This document shows, one piece after another, positions 26,907-35,842 of a stretch of DNA of 64,000 nt. The notes beneath the pieces were generated by a model, which saw only the letters and a list, made by a program, of their open reading frames with translations, did not search any database and had not been told where the DNA came from. The stretch covers positions 62,001 through 126,000 of the forward strand of contig NZ_JAHYXK010000006.1 of NCBI RefSeq assembly GCF_019443125.1, given 5' to 3'. Both the position numbers and the translations under genes were made by a program. Within the stretch, counting starts at the first letter, position 1, and the number at the start of each line of letters is the position of its first letter. The stretch is from Pontibacter aydingkolensis. Its GTDB lineage: Bacteria > Bacteroidota > Bacteroidia > Cytophagales > Hymenobacteraceae.

Positions 26907-27737
26907 CTACTGAAAATTGCTGAAACTGTAACCGCAGTTAAAGCAATAGTTGGCATCATTAAAGTGGCCCTCTTTATGGCAGTTAGGACATACTTTTGTA
27001 GTAGCCAGTGCCTCTCTTTCTGTTTTAGCAAGCTCAACTGAAACTATACCAGTGGGCACAGCAATAATACCATACCCCATGATCATTATAAAGCTAGCCA
27101 ACACCTGGCCCAAGGCAGACTGTGGGGCAATGTCGCCATAACCTACTGTTGTAAGCGTTACTATTGTCCAGTAAATACTGATGGGTATACTTGTGAAACC
27201 ACTTTTAGCCCCTTCGATTATATACATCATAGAACCCACGATTACTACTATGGTAAGCACCACCCCCAGGAATACAAGAATCTTGGCCATACTTGCCCGC
27301 AATGCTTTAGAAAGCACCTGCCCTTCGTTAATAAACCTGGTAAGCTTAAAGATTCGTGCCACCCGTAACAAACGCAGCACCCTGATTACAAGGAAGTACT
27401 GCGAACCAAGTATAAAAAGGCTTAGATAGGTAGGAATAATGGAAAGCAGATCTACCAGGCCAAAGAAGGAAAAGATGTATTTAAACGGCTTTGGTGAGCT
27501 ATAGATTCTTAAAAAGTACTCGATCGTGAAGATAATGGTAAAGATCCACTCCAATGTTAAAAACACTGATAGATAGTTTTTTCTTAACTCGACCACACTC
27601 TCTAGTGTTACCACAGTTACGCTAGAAAGTATAAGTATCAGCAAAGCAATGTCGAAAAACTTACCAACAGGGGTTTCAGCTTCAAAGATTATAGTATAGA
27701 TCTTTTTCCGCAGACTGTGCTTCTTTGCCTGAGTCAT
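26907..27737 (-). CDS. Voltage-gated-type potassium channel with C-terminal zinc ribbon
   Basis: This 276-residue membrane protein has six transmembrane helices. The S4-like helix carries basic residues every third position (R119, R122, R125, R128, K131, R134). The pore loop has the selectivity filter TVGYG at 197-201, so K+ is the likely ion. After S6 a short linker leads to a four-Cys zinc ribbon (C250, C253, C265, C268) instead of the usual RCK or cyclic-nucleotide domain. The ribbon may control assembly or sense metal or redox state. Convergent with alr. Its start is 42 bases before the DUF2254 gene ends, so both minus-strand genes may be an operon. Confidence 0.93.
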   Translation of the reverse strand: MTQAKKHSLRKKIYTIIFEAETPVGKFFDIALLILILSSVTVVTLESVVELRKNYLSVFLTLEWIFTIIFTIEYFLRIYSSPKPFKYIFSFFGLVDLLSIIPTYLSLFILGSQYFLVIRVLRLLRVARIFKLTRFINEGQVLSKALRASMAKILVFLGVVLTIVVIVGSMMYIIEGAKSGFTSIPISIYWTIVTLTTVGYGDIAPQSALGQVLASFIMIMGYGIIAVPTGIVSVELAKTEREALATTKVCPNCHKEGHFNDANYCFNCGYSFSNFQ

Positions 27738-27778
27738 TCTATGTTTTTAGCCAGTATACCAAATGTACTGCAATATAC

Positions 27779-29131
27779 TCAATTCTTGTCAGAGACACTG
27801 CTACTTAGCAATGGCAGGTTTTTGTGCAGCACCTGCATGTCGTTCAGCTCTTTTACCCGGTAGTTAATTTTCTCCCGGTCTCCGCTGTTCTCAATGTTCT
27901 TATCTGCATCCTGCAGCAAAAGATCGGCTTCTTTATACAGGATTGGTTTTAAGTGAGCGTACTCCTCTACTTTGAAAAGCAGGCTCCGAAAAAGGAAAAG
28001 CATCCGCAGCACCACGGCACTGTTGCTCTTACTGTTAAGTCTTATCGGGCTTAGACTGAGGCTCATCACCTCTTCAAACGTCTCTTGCAGAAATACGATA
28101 CGGGAGTTTCCTGTATCATCTCTAATTACTTTCTCATCCGTCAGCTGCATCCGGAGTATAAACAAGGCAGAAAGATAATCTATAGCTTTTATGGCAGTGC
28201 CTGGGTCGTTGAGGCTTGGGCTGAGGGCTCTTACAGCACTTTCGGTGATATGCTTAAAACCAAAGAGGTAATTCACATCCGGCCTTTCTTCCCTGTAAAA
28301 ATTCAGGTGAACAAATAATTCTTCTGTGAACTCGTTTTCTAAAGCCAGTTCCCTGCTTATTCTGGCAAAAGGCACTCCTTCTATGAAAAAGCTACCTAAA
28401 GGCTGTTCAAAGCAAAGTACCACATCATACTTCCGGCACAGCTCAACAATAGCGTCCTGCTCTATACTTTGCAGGTAACCTGTTTTTGGGCTTTTAAGAG
28501 ACAGCCATTTTTCTGACTGTAAACCTTGGGAAGGTCTTTTTTTGCTATCCTGCTTAATTTCCTCTTTTAGTTCCTTGCAGGTTACTTCATAAATACTTTC
28601 AAGTATACTTTCTATCTGGATGGATAAGGAAATAGAATGTATAAAGTATACAAAGAAACCCAGGCATATAATGGTAAAGCACATTGCCAGAAAAATAGAG
28701 AATCCTGGCAAGGGAATACTGTAAAACTCAGAATTAACATTCACCATGATGATGAGTGTATAAATGAGGGTGCCCAGGTACAGCCCCAATACCCGCTGGT
28801 TCGCTTTATATGAAATTAGTCCCGGAATAACCCGGGGCGTGAAGTTGGAACTAGCCTGGTTTAACACCAGCATTACCATGGTAAAACTGAATACTGTAAG
28901 CGAGATGATACCTGTTGTTATAGAGCTTAGAATAAGCCTGGCTGTTTCGCTGTTGCTGATAATTACAAAAGGCAGATTGTCTTTTAAAGATTTACTCAGG
29001 CCAAGTGTTTCCTGGTAAAGCATTATGAGGGCTAACAAAGCAAAAAATAGCGAAATAAGCGTTGGGTAAAACCCAATGCTGTTTACAATGTAGTAGTAGA
29101 TAAATCTGATTTTGCTAAAGATTCTTTTCAT
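27779..29131 (-). CDS. DUF2254 membrane protein
   Basis: This 450-residue predicted inner-membrane protein has four hydrophobic helices in the first 170 residues (for example SIGFYPTLISLFFALLALI and ITTGIISLTVFSFTMVMLV). The conserved region SSNFTPRVIPGLISYKANQRVLG is diagnostic of DUF2254. The soluble part carries ALSPSLNDPGTAIKAIDYL, also conserved. The function is unknown; some family members are annotated only as predicted membrane proteins. It lies directly upstream of the K+ channel gene on the same strand, so a link to ion handling is possible but unproven. Confidence 0.9.
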   Translation of the reverse strand: MKRIFSKIRFIYYYIVNSIGFYPTLISLFFALLALIMLYQETLGLSKSLKDNLPFVIISNSETARLILSSITTGIISLTVFSFTMVMLVLNQASSNFTPRVIPGLISYKANQRVLGLYLGTLIYTLIIMVNVNSEFYSIPLPGFSIFLAMCFTIICLGFFVYFIHSISLSIQIESILESIYEVTCKELKEEIKQDSKKRPSQGLQSEKWLSLKSPKTGYLQSIEQDAIVELCRKYDVVLCFEQPLGSFFIEGVPFARISRELALENEFTEELFVHLNFYREERPDVNYLFGFKHITESAVRALSPSLNDPGTAIKAIDYLSALFILRMQLTDEKVIRDDTGNSRIVFLQETFEEVMSLSLSPIRLNSKSNSAVVLRMLFLFRSLLFKVEEYAHLKPILYKEADLLLQDADKNIENSGDREKINYRVKELNDMQVLHKNLPLLSSSVSDKN

Positions 29132-29240
29132 ATGTTGGCCAGATACGGGAACACTGCAATACTATATTGCAGGTGTACTTGCACAGCAGTAAGTAGGTTT
29201 CTGAGATGTTGTATTACTGCCTAATTCCAGACAGTAGGTT

Positions 29241-29669
29241 TTAGGGTTTGTAAGCTGTAAATGTTTTATCGCTATAAAAAATCACGATCTGTTCAATTGT
29301 TTTCCCAGGCAAATCATTTACTTCAGAAGTATGAGTTGCAGCCTTTTTCTTTTGCACTTTACCTGAGTCTGTACTACTATCCTCTGTTAAATTCTGTGGC
29401 TTAGGTGTTGCATTTGCAGTATGAGCAGCATCAATTAAAGATGCAACAGGCGCTGCTAAAGGTATTAGCATATCGCCCTCTCCCAGCAAGAGCCAACTCA
29501 TACTCACGTCCGGGAAGGCAGATACAACTTTAGTTACAACTTCGAGGCTGGGTTTATTTCTACCACTGAGAATGTGACTGATAACTGCCCGCGGAACATC
29601 AACAGTATCTGCAAACTGAGAAGAAGTAAATCCTTTATGCTCCATTAATTCCCTGATCCTGTCAATCAT
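29241..29669 (-). CDS. XRE-family helix-turn-helix regulator
   Basis: This 142-residue DNA-binding protein has an XRE-type helix-turn-helix in residues 1-65 (RIRELMEHKGFTSSQFADTV, then VPRAVISHILSGRNKPS as turn and recognition helix) and the typical WLLLGEGDML end. The remainder is low-complexity, Thr/Ser/Lys-rich, and ends in a short conserved-looking segment (GKTIEQIVIFYSDKTFTAYKP). Two identical 22-bp sites lie upstream, the nearer one 21 bases before the ATG, so autorepression is likely. The gene is not close to a toxin gene and is transcribed alone. Confidence 0.85.
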   Translation of the reverse strand: MIDRIRELMEHKGFTSSQFADTVDVPRAVISHILSGRNKPSLEVVTKVVSAFPDVSMSWLLLGEGDMLIPLAAPVASLIDAAHTANATPKPQNLTEDSSTDSGKVQKKKAATHTSEVNDLPGKTIEQIVIFYSDKTFTAYKP

Positions 29670-29690
29670 ATCTTTCTGATTTCGCCTATT

Positions 29691-29712
29691 TACAAATGTA
29701 TATACAAATGTA
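29691..29712. promoter_or_regulatory. Candidate operator, copy 1
   Basis: Two TACAAATGTA decamers are separated by TA, so repeat starts are 12 bp apart. Each decamer is a TACA-N2-TGTA near-palindrome. It lies 21 bases upstream of the XRE regulator ATG. Confidence 0.7.
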
Positions 29713-29848
29713 ACACTGCACTTTTATTAATGCAAACCATGTGTATAACCCACCTTCATAATATTAAAGTAACAGATTACATATTTATCATAAAACCCAT
29801 ATTTTAAATAGTTTAAAACAACCGCATATAAATTATAAACTATCAATT

Positions 29849-29870
29849 TACAAATGTATATACAAATGTA
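29849..29870. promoter_or_regulatory. Candidate operator, copy 2
   Basis: This is an exact copy of the 22-bp site at 29691-29712, in the same orientation and 158 bp away. The identity extends a few bases on each side (ATT before, A after). Two identical sites suggest looping or cooperative binding by the XRE protein. Confidence 0.65.
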
Positions 29871-29996
29871 AATCAAGGCTATACACCAGGCAACACAGCT
29901 GTTTATCTGACTTTCTTATTGTTGCACAGGTAGTTAGTAAAAAAATATACTTTTGTATCAGAACATACTATACTGACAGGTTGGCACTAACACAAA

Positions 29997-30036
29997 TAAG
30001 GGATTGTGGATAAAACGAGTTATCCACAATCCCTTA
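29997..30036. promoter_or_regulatory. Hairpin with two inverted consensus DnaA boxes
   Basis: A perfect 17-bp inverted repeat has a 6-base loop. Each arm contains TTATCCACA (plus strand 30020-30028, minus strand 30005-30013), the consensus DnaA box. A third match, TTATACACA, lies on the minus strand at 29740-29748. The surrounding 600-base gap is AT-rich. It could also be a terminator of the cupredoxin gene, although its T run is weak. Confidence 0.5.
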
Positions 30037-30268
30037 AAATACTATTGTTTAAGCTATTAGGCGAGGTTAATTTAACAAAAGAAGGAGTAGAAGATTTCAA
30101 ATGGCAGTACTCCATAAAACTGTGCAATTAGCAACCATGTTACACAGAAAGCAGCAAAGAAGAACAGTTAATATAATAATTGAATTTTTACAAGAGCTAC
30201 ACATTTCGAGCAGCGCCCTTTCTAATTGCAAAAATTGAGGCTACAAAAACTACAGTGCAACTAAAGCT

Positions 30269-30802
30269 TTACTTCACAATGAGAGTACCGTTCATTTTTT
30301 GCCAATGCCCGGGATAGGTGCACACAAAGCCATACGTACCAGGCTCAGACGGAGCGGTAAATTCCATCTCTACGGTTTGGCCGGGCAAGGCAAGCGGCGA
30401 AGCTGCGATTACGGCTTCACTTTCGGGTACGTAGTTACCGGGTGCTCCTACCTTTGCACCTGCCAAAGCCACAAGTTTATACTTATCTGGCTGGGTAAAA
30501 ACCACATTATGGATCATAGACTGGTCTGCGCCTTCATTAATGAAAGTAAGCTTTACGAATGTGTTCACTTTAACCTCAAGCGTGTCCTGGTCAAAGATCA
30601 TATCCTCCGGGCTGTTACCAATGGCTTTTAAGATTATCTCCTCTACATGTTGCAGCGTAGTATCCTTATCTTCTGTAATGCGGGCACTGGTTGTATCATG
30701 TATGTCTGCTGGCACTTCAATACCATTGGAGTCTGTGGCAGAATTACAGCCTAACAGCCAGAGTGCAGTAACAGAATACAGGATAATGCTTACACTTTTC
30801 AT
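30269..30802 (-). CDS. Azurin/plastocyanin-like cupredoxin lipoprotein
   Basis: This 177-residue exported lipoprotein has the lipobox LLGC with Cys19. The mature domain has the type-1 copper ligands H98 (in MIHNVVF), C161, H166 and M170 in the segment FVCTYPGHWQKMNG. This is the ligand order and spacing of azurin-like cupredoxins. It should carry electrons in the periplasm or on the outer membrane, probably to a terminal oxidase or copper enzyme encoded elsewhere. A short N-terminal linker separates the anchor from the domain. The L,D-transpeptidase gene lies 45 bases upstream on the same strand and may be cotranscribed, though no functional link is obvious. Confidence 0.92.
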   Translation of the reverse strand: MKSVSIILYSVTALWLLGCNSATDSNGIEVPADIHDTTSARITEDKDTTLQHVEEIILKAIGNSPEDMIFDQDTLEVKVNTFVKLTFINEGADQSMIHNVVFTQPDKYKLVALAGAKVGAPGNYVPESEAVIAASPLALPGQTVEMEFTAPSEPGTYGFVCTYPGHWQKMNGTLIVK

Positions 30803-30847
30803 GCGTTACTATTTAATGGAGAAGTACACTTTGGCTGCGTACCAGAC

Positions 30848-32599
30848 TTAACCAAAATATTCCTGCTGCAGTTTTTTATCATGCCCATAAAGGTCTTCTC
30901 TGAAGTGCACGTTACCGTCCTTATCTACCCAGCTGGTAAAGTACACAATGTATACCTGTACGTGCTTAGGCAATGTTACCCATGTTTCTTCGCCACCGTT
31001 TATTGTCTCCCTGATGCGATTTTCATTCCATTCGGGCATATCCTTGAGCAGGTACTTGCCTAGCTCTATCGGTTTCTCTACCCTTACACAACCATGACTG
31101 AAGTTACGCTGGTTCTGGCTGAATAATGCATCTGCTGGTGTATCGTGCAGGTACACGTTATACTCGTTCGGGAACAGGAATTTAATAGAACCCAACGAGT
31201 TTTTTGGTCCTGGGCGCTGCCTTACCATGTATGGGAAGTTTTTCTCCGTTACACTGGCCCAGTCAATAGAATAAGGGTCGATTTGCTTTGGGTTCTTTTC
31301 CTTGGTTACTACTTCCATGTTCTGAGAGGCCAGGTAACCGGGGTTACGAAGTATGGCAGGCTTGATCTCAGCTTCTACAATACTATTCGGAACATTCCAG
31401 TAAGGTGCCATTACCACGTACTCCAGCTTATCGCTGAAGATTGGAGTAGAATTCATAGTTTTACCTACGATCACTCGCATATTCATCACTTCCTGATATT
31501 GCCGCTCGGCCTCCGGGTCGTTGTCCGGGTCTTCGTAGATATACATTTTATACTCTGGAATATTGACCCAGATATACTTTTGGTCAAGACTTTTGGGCAC
31601 CATGCGCTTTGGTATCCAACGCCAGCGCTCCATATTGATCATTATCTGGTTTATGCGGTCATCAATTGGCACATTCATCTGCTTTAAGGTATTACCACCT
31701 ACCTTGCCGTCCTGTGCCAGGCCATGCAGCATCTGAAACTTCTTTACCTGTGTTTCCAGGTTCTCGTCGAACAAACGCATTTTTTTATCAGCTTCGTTTA
31801 AAGGCTGATCAGGGTTCAGCCGCTTCCGGATAGTAAGTACTGCAGCTGCTGTGTCCCCTTTTTCCAGAATTTTCTTCTTTCCGAGTTCAACTTTTGGCCA
31901 CCCTCCTTTTTCTTCAATCTCCCTATACTTTGCAAGCGCAGTTCTAAGATTTGCGTAACCGGCATGCAGGGCTTCGAACTCGTAGTAAGGGTAAGTGCTT
32001 TCGCGTTCTTTTAAGATCGTCTGTAAAGCTTTGTGCAGCTTGATCTTGTTTTTCTTAACGTCCCATTTTACATTATTATCTGCATTGGGATCTATGCGAC
32101 CTCTGTAAAAATCAGAAGCATAGTTAAAGTATGAAGCTGTAAGGCCCAGGTCTATTTTCTTTTGTAAGTCAAGGCGGGCAGAGTCCTGACCATCCATAGC
32201 TTTAAACTTTTTGAACATTGTCTCAAAGTCTACTACACGGTAGTTGTCTGGCTGTAGTCCTTCTTTTGAAGATTGCTCAATAACAGACAAAAACTTTTCG
32301 GCCTCAGGCACCAGTTCATTGTCTCTGAACCAGGCCAGATCATATCCTCTTTCTCCGTAGAACATGAACATCAGGTCGTCGTGCTTACGGAATTTAGGTT
32401 GATTCTTGAGAAAGTTCACAATATCTGTGCTGTCTGTTGTGGGCTGGGGCAATTCCTTTTTGCCGAACAGGTCTCCTACTTTAGATAAACCATTTTCGGC
32501 TGTTGTATCTCCCTCTGAGTTATTGCAGCCAGAAAGAGATATAAAGGCCACCAATGTAGTTAGTAGCAGGATCTTTTTATATACTTTATAAGGGCTCAT
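30848..32599 (-). CDS. L,D-transpeptidase (YcbB/LdtD-like) lipoprotein
   Basis: This 583-residue periplasmic enzyme makes 3-3 peptidoglycan cross-links. A signal sequence ends in the lipobox LSGC. An N-terminal substrate-shaping domain is followed by a peptidoglycan-binding domain (RKRLNPDQPL ... VKKFQMLHGLAQDGKVGG, about 255-310). The YkuD catalytic domain contains HDTPADALF and the active-site motif SHGCVRV with H502 and C504. Domain order matches E. coli YcbB. The cupredoxin gene follows 45 bases later. A large AT-rich divergent spacer separates it from the M1 peptidase. Confidence 0.93.
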   Translation of the reverse strand: MSPYKVYKKILLLTTLVAFISLSGCNNSEGDTTAENGLSKVGDLFGKKELPQPTTDSTDIVNFLKNQPKFRKHDDLMFMFYGERGYDLAWFRDNELVPEAEKFLSVIEQSSKEGLQPDNYRVVDFETMFKKFKAMDGQDSARLDLQKKIDLGLTASYFNYASDFYRGRIDPNADNNVKWDVKKNKIKLHKALQTILKERESTYPYYEFEALHAGYANLRTALAKYREIEEKGGWPKVELGKKKILEKGDTAAAVLTIRKRLNPDQPLNEADKKMRLFDENLETQVKKFQMLHGLAQDGKVGGNTLKQMNVPIDDRINQIMINMERWRWIPKRMVPKSLDQKYIWVNIPEYKMYIYEDPDNDPEAERQYQEVMNMRVIVGKTMNSTPIFSDKLEYVVMAPYWNVPNSIVEAEIKPAILRNPGYLASQNMEVVTKEKNPKQIDPYSIDWASVTEKNFPYMVRQRPGPKNSLGSIKFLFPNEYNVYLHDTPADALFSQNQRNFSHGCVRVEKPIELGKYLLKDMPEWNENRIRETINGGEETWVTLPKHVQVYIVYFTSWVDKDGNVHFREDLYGHDKKLQQEYFG

Positions 32600-32940
32600 A
32601 CTTTTATATATTTAAAACAGCAGCATCAGGTTTGATGCGCTGCACACTTTCAATTATCACAATAAGATTATTAGATTTATACAATTTTAACAACAATAGT
32701 ATGTTTATATAGTCATTCAAGCTATATGTACTATATAACAGTACAAAAAGTTATATCCCTACATTTTATGTATTCTCATGTTGTGCATACTTTGTTTATG
32801 GCTATATACTGTAACCTGATCAAAAACATTGCCTCAAAAACCAAAGCCATGGAACAGGAAACAAGTTATTTGGTAAAGCCTGTTTTTCGTTTAGCTGAAT
32901 AAATGCCTATCTTAGTATATTAAGATATCCTTAAAAACCT
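32600..32940. other. Divergent AT-rich spacer
   Basis: No gene is seen. An imperfect hairpin (GCAGCATCA / TTGATGCGCTGC) lies about 20-45 bases upstream of the transpeptidase start. An 8-bp inverted repeat TATATAGT / ACTATATA lies near 32710-32742. Both could be regulatory. Confidence 0.35.
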
Positions 32941-34839
32941 ATGACACCATACAAACGTTGCCTACTTGGCTTAAGCATGGCAGGCGCCTTACAGCTTGCT
33001 TCCTGTACATCACAACCAACCTCAGATGGCGAAACTATGACTTCAGAGCAGACCGCAACAGAGAAATTGCCGGCAGACGTGCACAGCTATGCACAACCAG
33101 CTGAGGCAGTAACAAAGCACCTGGACCTGGACATTGACGTAAACTTTGACCAGAAAACCATTAGTGGCACTGCCTCCTACCTGATCGATAACCTGACCGG
33201 AACCGATAAGATCGTTTTCGACAGCAGAAACCTGCAGATTGAGAATGCATACCTTGGCGACAATATAGAGGAAACAACCTTTGAACTAGGCGAAACAAAC
33301 CAGTTTATGGGCCAGTCTCTTACAGTTAAGATCAAGCCAGACACCAAAAAAGTAACCATAAAGTATAAAACATCCCCTGATGCGGCGGCTCTGCAATGGC
33401 TAAGCCCACAGCAGACAGCCGGAAAAAAACACCCGTTCCTGTTTACGCAATCGCAGGCTATACTTGCCCGTACCTGGATTCCGATACAGGACAGCCCGGG
33501 CATACGCTTTACTTACAATGCCAAGGTTAAAGTGCCTAAAGAGCTGCTGGCTGTAATGAGTGCCGAAAACCCGGTGCAAAAGAACAGCACAGGCGTTTAT
33601 ACTTTCGAGATGAAGCAGCCAATCCCTTCTTACCTGATGGCTTTGTCGGTTGGCGACCTGGTATTTGAGAAAGTGGGACCGCAGACAGGTATCTACGCAG
33701 AGCCTGCCACTATTAAGGCTGCTGCCTACGAGTTTGCCGAAATGGATAAAATGCTGGTAGCCGCCGAAAAGATCTACGGCAAGTATAGATGGGACCGTTA
33801 CGACCTGCTGGTGCTACCTCCATCTTTCCCGTTTGGCGGCATGGAAAACCCGCGCCTTACTTTTGTAACACCAACCGTGCTGGCTAAAGACCGATCGCTT
33901 ACCAGCCTTATTGCGCACGAACTGGCACACAGCTGGAGCGGCAACCTGGTTACCAACGCCACCTGGGACGACTTCTGGCTGAACGAGGGCTTTACCGTAT
34001 ACTTTGAGCGCCGCATTATGGAAGAACTCTATGGTAAAGAGTATGCAGACATGTTAAATGTACTAGGCTATCAGGACCTGAAGCACACCATCGCTGATAA
34101 AGGCGCTGACAATGCAGACACACACCTGAAACTGGACCTGGAAGGCCGCGACCCTGACGAAGGTTTAACAGACATTGCCTATGAGAAAGGAAATTTCTTT
34201 TTACAAAACATTGAAAAAGCCGTTGGCCGTGCACGCTTTGATCAGTTTGTGAACGACTATTTTAACACCTTCGCTTTTCAGAGCACCAGCACAGATAAGT
34301 TTCTTGATTTTCTGCGCTCAGAGCTGATCAAAGGCGACGAAGAACTGGCTGAGAAGATTAATATTGAAGGATGGGTTTACTCTCCAGGTTTACCTGAAGG
34401 TTTTACCGCGCCTGCCTCCAGCCGCTTTGCCAAAGTAGAAGAGGCCTACAATGCCTGGAAAAGCGGCAAGCCTGCTGCCCAACTTACCACTAAAGACTGG
34501 TCGAGCCACGAGTGGCTGCACTTTATACGCATGCTGCCTGAAACCATGAGCCTGCAGCAGATGGCCGATTTAGATAAAGCCTTCAACTTTACCAATTCCG
34601 GAAACTCTGAGGTATTAGCTGCCTGGTTCCTGCACTCCATTAAAAATAACTATGCCACAGCAGATAAAGCCCTGGAGACTTTCCTGACCAATGTGGGACG
34701 TCGTAAGTTTTTGGTTCCGATTTATAAAGCGCTTAATGCCACACCAGAGGGTAAGAAAAAGGCGCTTGCCATCTATGCCAAGGCAAGACCAAATTACCAT
34801 GCAGTATCTACAGTTACCCTAGATGAGTTGTTAAAGTAA
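32941..34839 (+). CDS. M1-family aminopeptidase, leukotriene-A4-hydrolase-like
   Basis: This 632-residue exported zinc aminopeptidase removes N-terminal residues from peptides. It is probably a lipoprotein: the signal (GLSMAGALQLASC) ends in a lipobox Cys. The catalytic core shows the exopeptidase motif GGMENPRLTF and HELAH with H326, E327, H330, then E349 in WLNEGF, the spacing HEXXH-X18-E. The C-terminal 150 residues resemble the armadillo-like domain of leukotriene A4 hydrolase. Cold-adapted bacterial homologues of this type are known as ColAP. It is monocistronic with its own terminator. Confidence 0.93.
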   Translation: MTPYKRCLLGLSMAGALQLASCTSQPTSDGETMTSEQTATEKLPADVHSYAQPAEAVTKHLDLDIDVNFDQKTISGTASYLIDNLTGTDKIVFDSRNLQIENAYLGDNIEETTFELGETNQFMGQSLTVKIKPDTKKVTIKYKTSPDAAALQWLSPQQTAGKKHPFLFTQSQAILARTWIPIQDSPGIRFTYNAKVKVPKELLAVMSAENPVQKNSTGVYTFEMKQPIPSYLMALSVGDLVFEKVGPQTGIYAEPATIKAAAYEFAEMDKMLVAAEKIYGKYRWDRYDLLVLPPSFPFGGMENPRLTFVTPTVLAKDRSLTSLIAHELAHSWSGNLVTNATWDDFWLNEGFTVYFERRIMEELYGKEYADMLNVLGYQDLKHTIADKGADNADTHLKLDLEGRDPDEGLTDIAYEKGNFFLQNIEKAVGRARFDQFVNDYFNTFAFQSTSTDKFLDFLRSELIKGDEELAEKINIEGWVYSPGLPEGFTAPASSRFAKVEEAYNAWKSGKPAAQLTTKDWSSHEWLHFIRMLPETMSLQQMADLDKAFNFTNSGNSEVLAAWFLHSIKNNYATADKALETFLTNVGRRKFLVPIYKALNATPEGKKKALAIYAKARPNYHAVSTVTLDELLK

Positions 34840-34861
34840 CCTACACTTTGGTAACATAAAT

Positions 34862-34895
34862 AAAGCCCGGCCAATTAAGGTCGGGCTTTGTTGTT
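34862..34895 (+). terminator. Terminator after the M1 aminopeptidase
   Basis: AAAGCCCGGCC pairs with GGTCGGGCTTT (one G-T pair), followed by GTTGTTTTCTTT. Confidence 0.8.
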
Positions 34896-35003
34896 TTCTT
34901 TAAAAGCGAAAACTCTGTCACTTTCATTACCTGCTTGGTTAAGCCAGGCGAAAGTACAGAGTTTTTTCAGTATCGCTTCAGAGAGTTAAAAAACTCACTT
35001 CTT

Positions 35004-35495
35004 TTATCTTTCGGCTTTAATGTTAACTGCCTGTTCGGCGATCTCCGTTAGCAGGGCATCGGTTTGTTTCTCTTCTTTCAGCGTCATTTCTAGCTGTTTT
35101 ACCACATCCTGCATGCCCAACTGGTTAGCGTAAGTACGTACAGTACCATAAGCGGCAATCTCATAATGCTCTACGCGCTGAGCGCAAGCTATAAGTGCAG
35201 CATCCATTACACTTTTGTCTGCCCGCTCACTCATCATGGATTCGCACTCTTTAATGATACCTTCCATCGCCTTACACTTTTCGCCGGTAGCCTTCTCGCC
35301 TACCATCTCAAAAACTTTATCAAGGCGCTGAATTTGTTTTTCAGTCACCTTAAAGTGATCCTCAAATGCCATTCGCAACCTGTCAGATGAGCAGGCTTCC
35401 ATCATCTTCGGAAGCGCTTTCGTGATTTGCTGTTCGGCATTATAGATATCTTTCAGTTCGTGGATTAATAGGTCTTTCAAATTGTTTAGTTTCAT
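35004..35495 (-). CDS. DUF892 (YciE/YciF) ferritin-like protein
   Basis: This 163-residue four-helix protein begins MKLNNLKDLLIHELKDIYNAEQQI, the DUF892 signature. Glu and His residues typical of a ferritin-like di-metal site appear in ELKDIYNAE, EDHFKVTEKQ and RVEHYEIAAYG. Members such as E. coli YciF are linked to stress responses, and catalytic activity is unproven. No signal peptide is present. The gene is alone, with a very AT-rich 347-base spacer upstream, suggesting stress-regulated expression. Confidence 0.92.
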   Translation of the reverse strand: MKLNNLKDLLIHELKDIYNAEQQITKALPKMMEACSSDRLRMAFEDHFKVTEKQIQRLDKVFEMVGEKATGEKCKAMEGIIKECESMMSERADKSVMDAALIACAQRVEHYEIAAYGTVRTYANQLGMQDVVKQLEMTLKEEKQTDALLTEIAEQAVNIKAER

Positions 35496-35842
35496 AGCTT
35501 GGAAAGGTTACGCGTTTAAAAATGTATTCTATATGTTACTCGTGGTATCTATACGGCAGGTTATACCCGGGGTTCTATAAAATATTGTTTTTATTAGGCA
35601 ACAACGCATGTATGATAGTGAAATGCCAATTATATATAATATAACCAATACAATATAAACCTATTGCACTATATAAATCCAATACAATAAATAATGGTAT
35701 ATGGTAGCTTAGGCAGGTTTTTTGAAACGATTTTCGTTAAAAGCGGTACTGTAATCAGGAGATTTTATGCCATTGATGAGGGTATAAAGCAGTAGCTGTG
35801 TAAATCAGATACCATCAACCTGTATAAATATTAAAATCTAAC
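35496..35842. promoter_or_regulatory. AT-rich divergent spacer with two CCAATACAATA sites
   Basis: CCAATACAATA occurs at 35645-35655 and 35679-35689, starts 34 bp apart (about three helical turns). A related CCAATTATATA starts at 35626. They lie between the divergent DUF892 and cyanophycinase genes and are plausible binding sites for a regulator. No gene is seen here. Confidence 0.4.

Noticed and set aside
29691-29870. Direct repeats as a CRISPR-like array
   Set aside because: Only two copies with one long spacer, no cas genes, and a regulator next to them, so operators fit better.
29940-30130. Open frame without ATG through the DnaA-box hairpin
   Set aside because: It lacks a good start and reads through the palindrome, and its content matches nothing I recognise.
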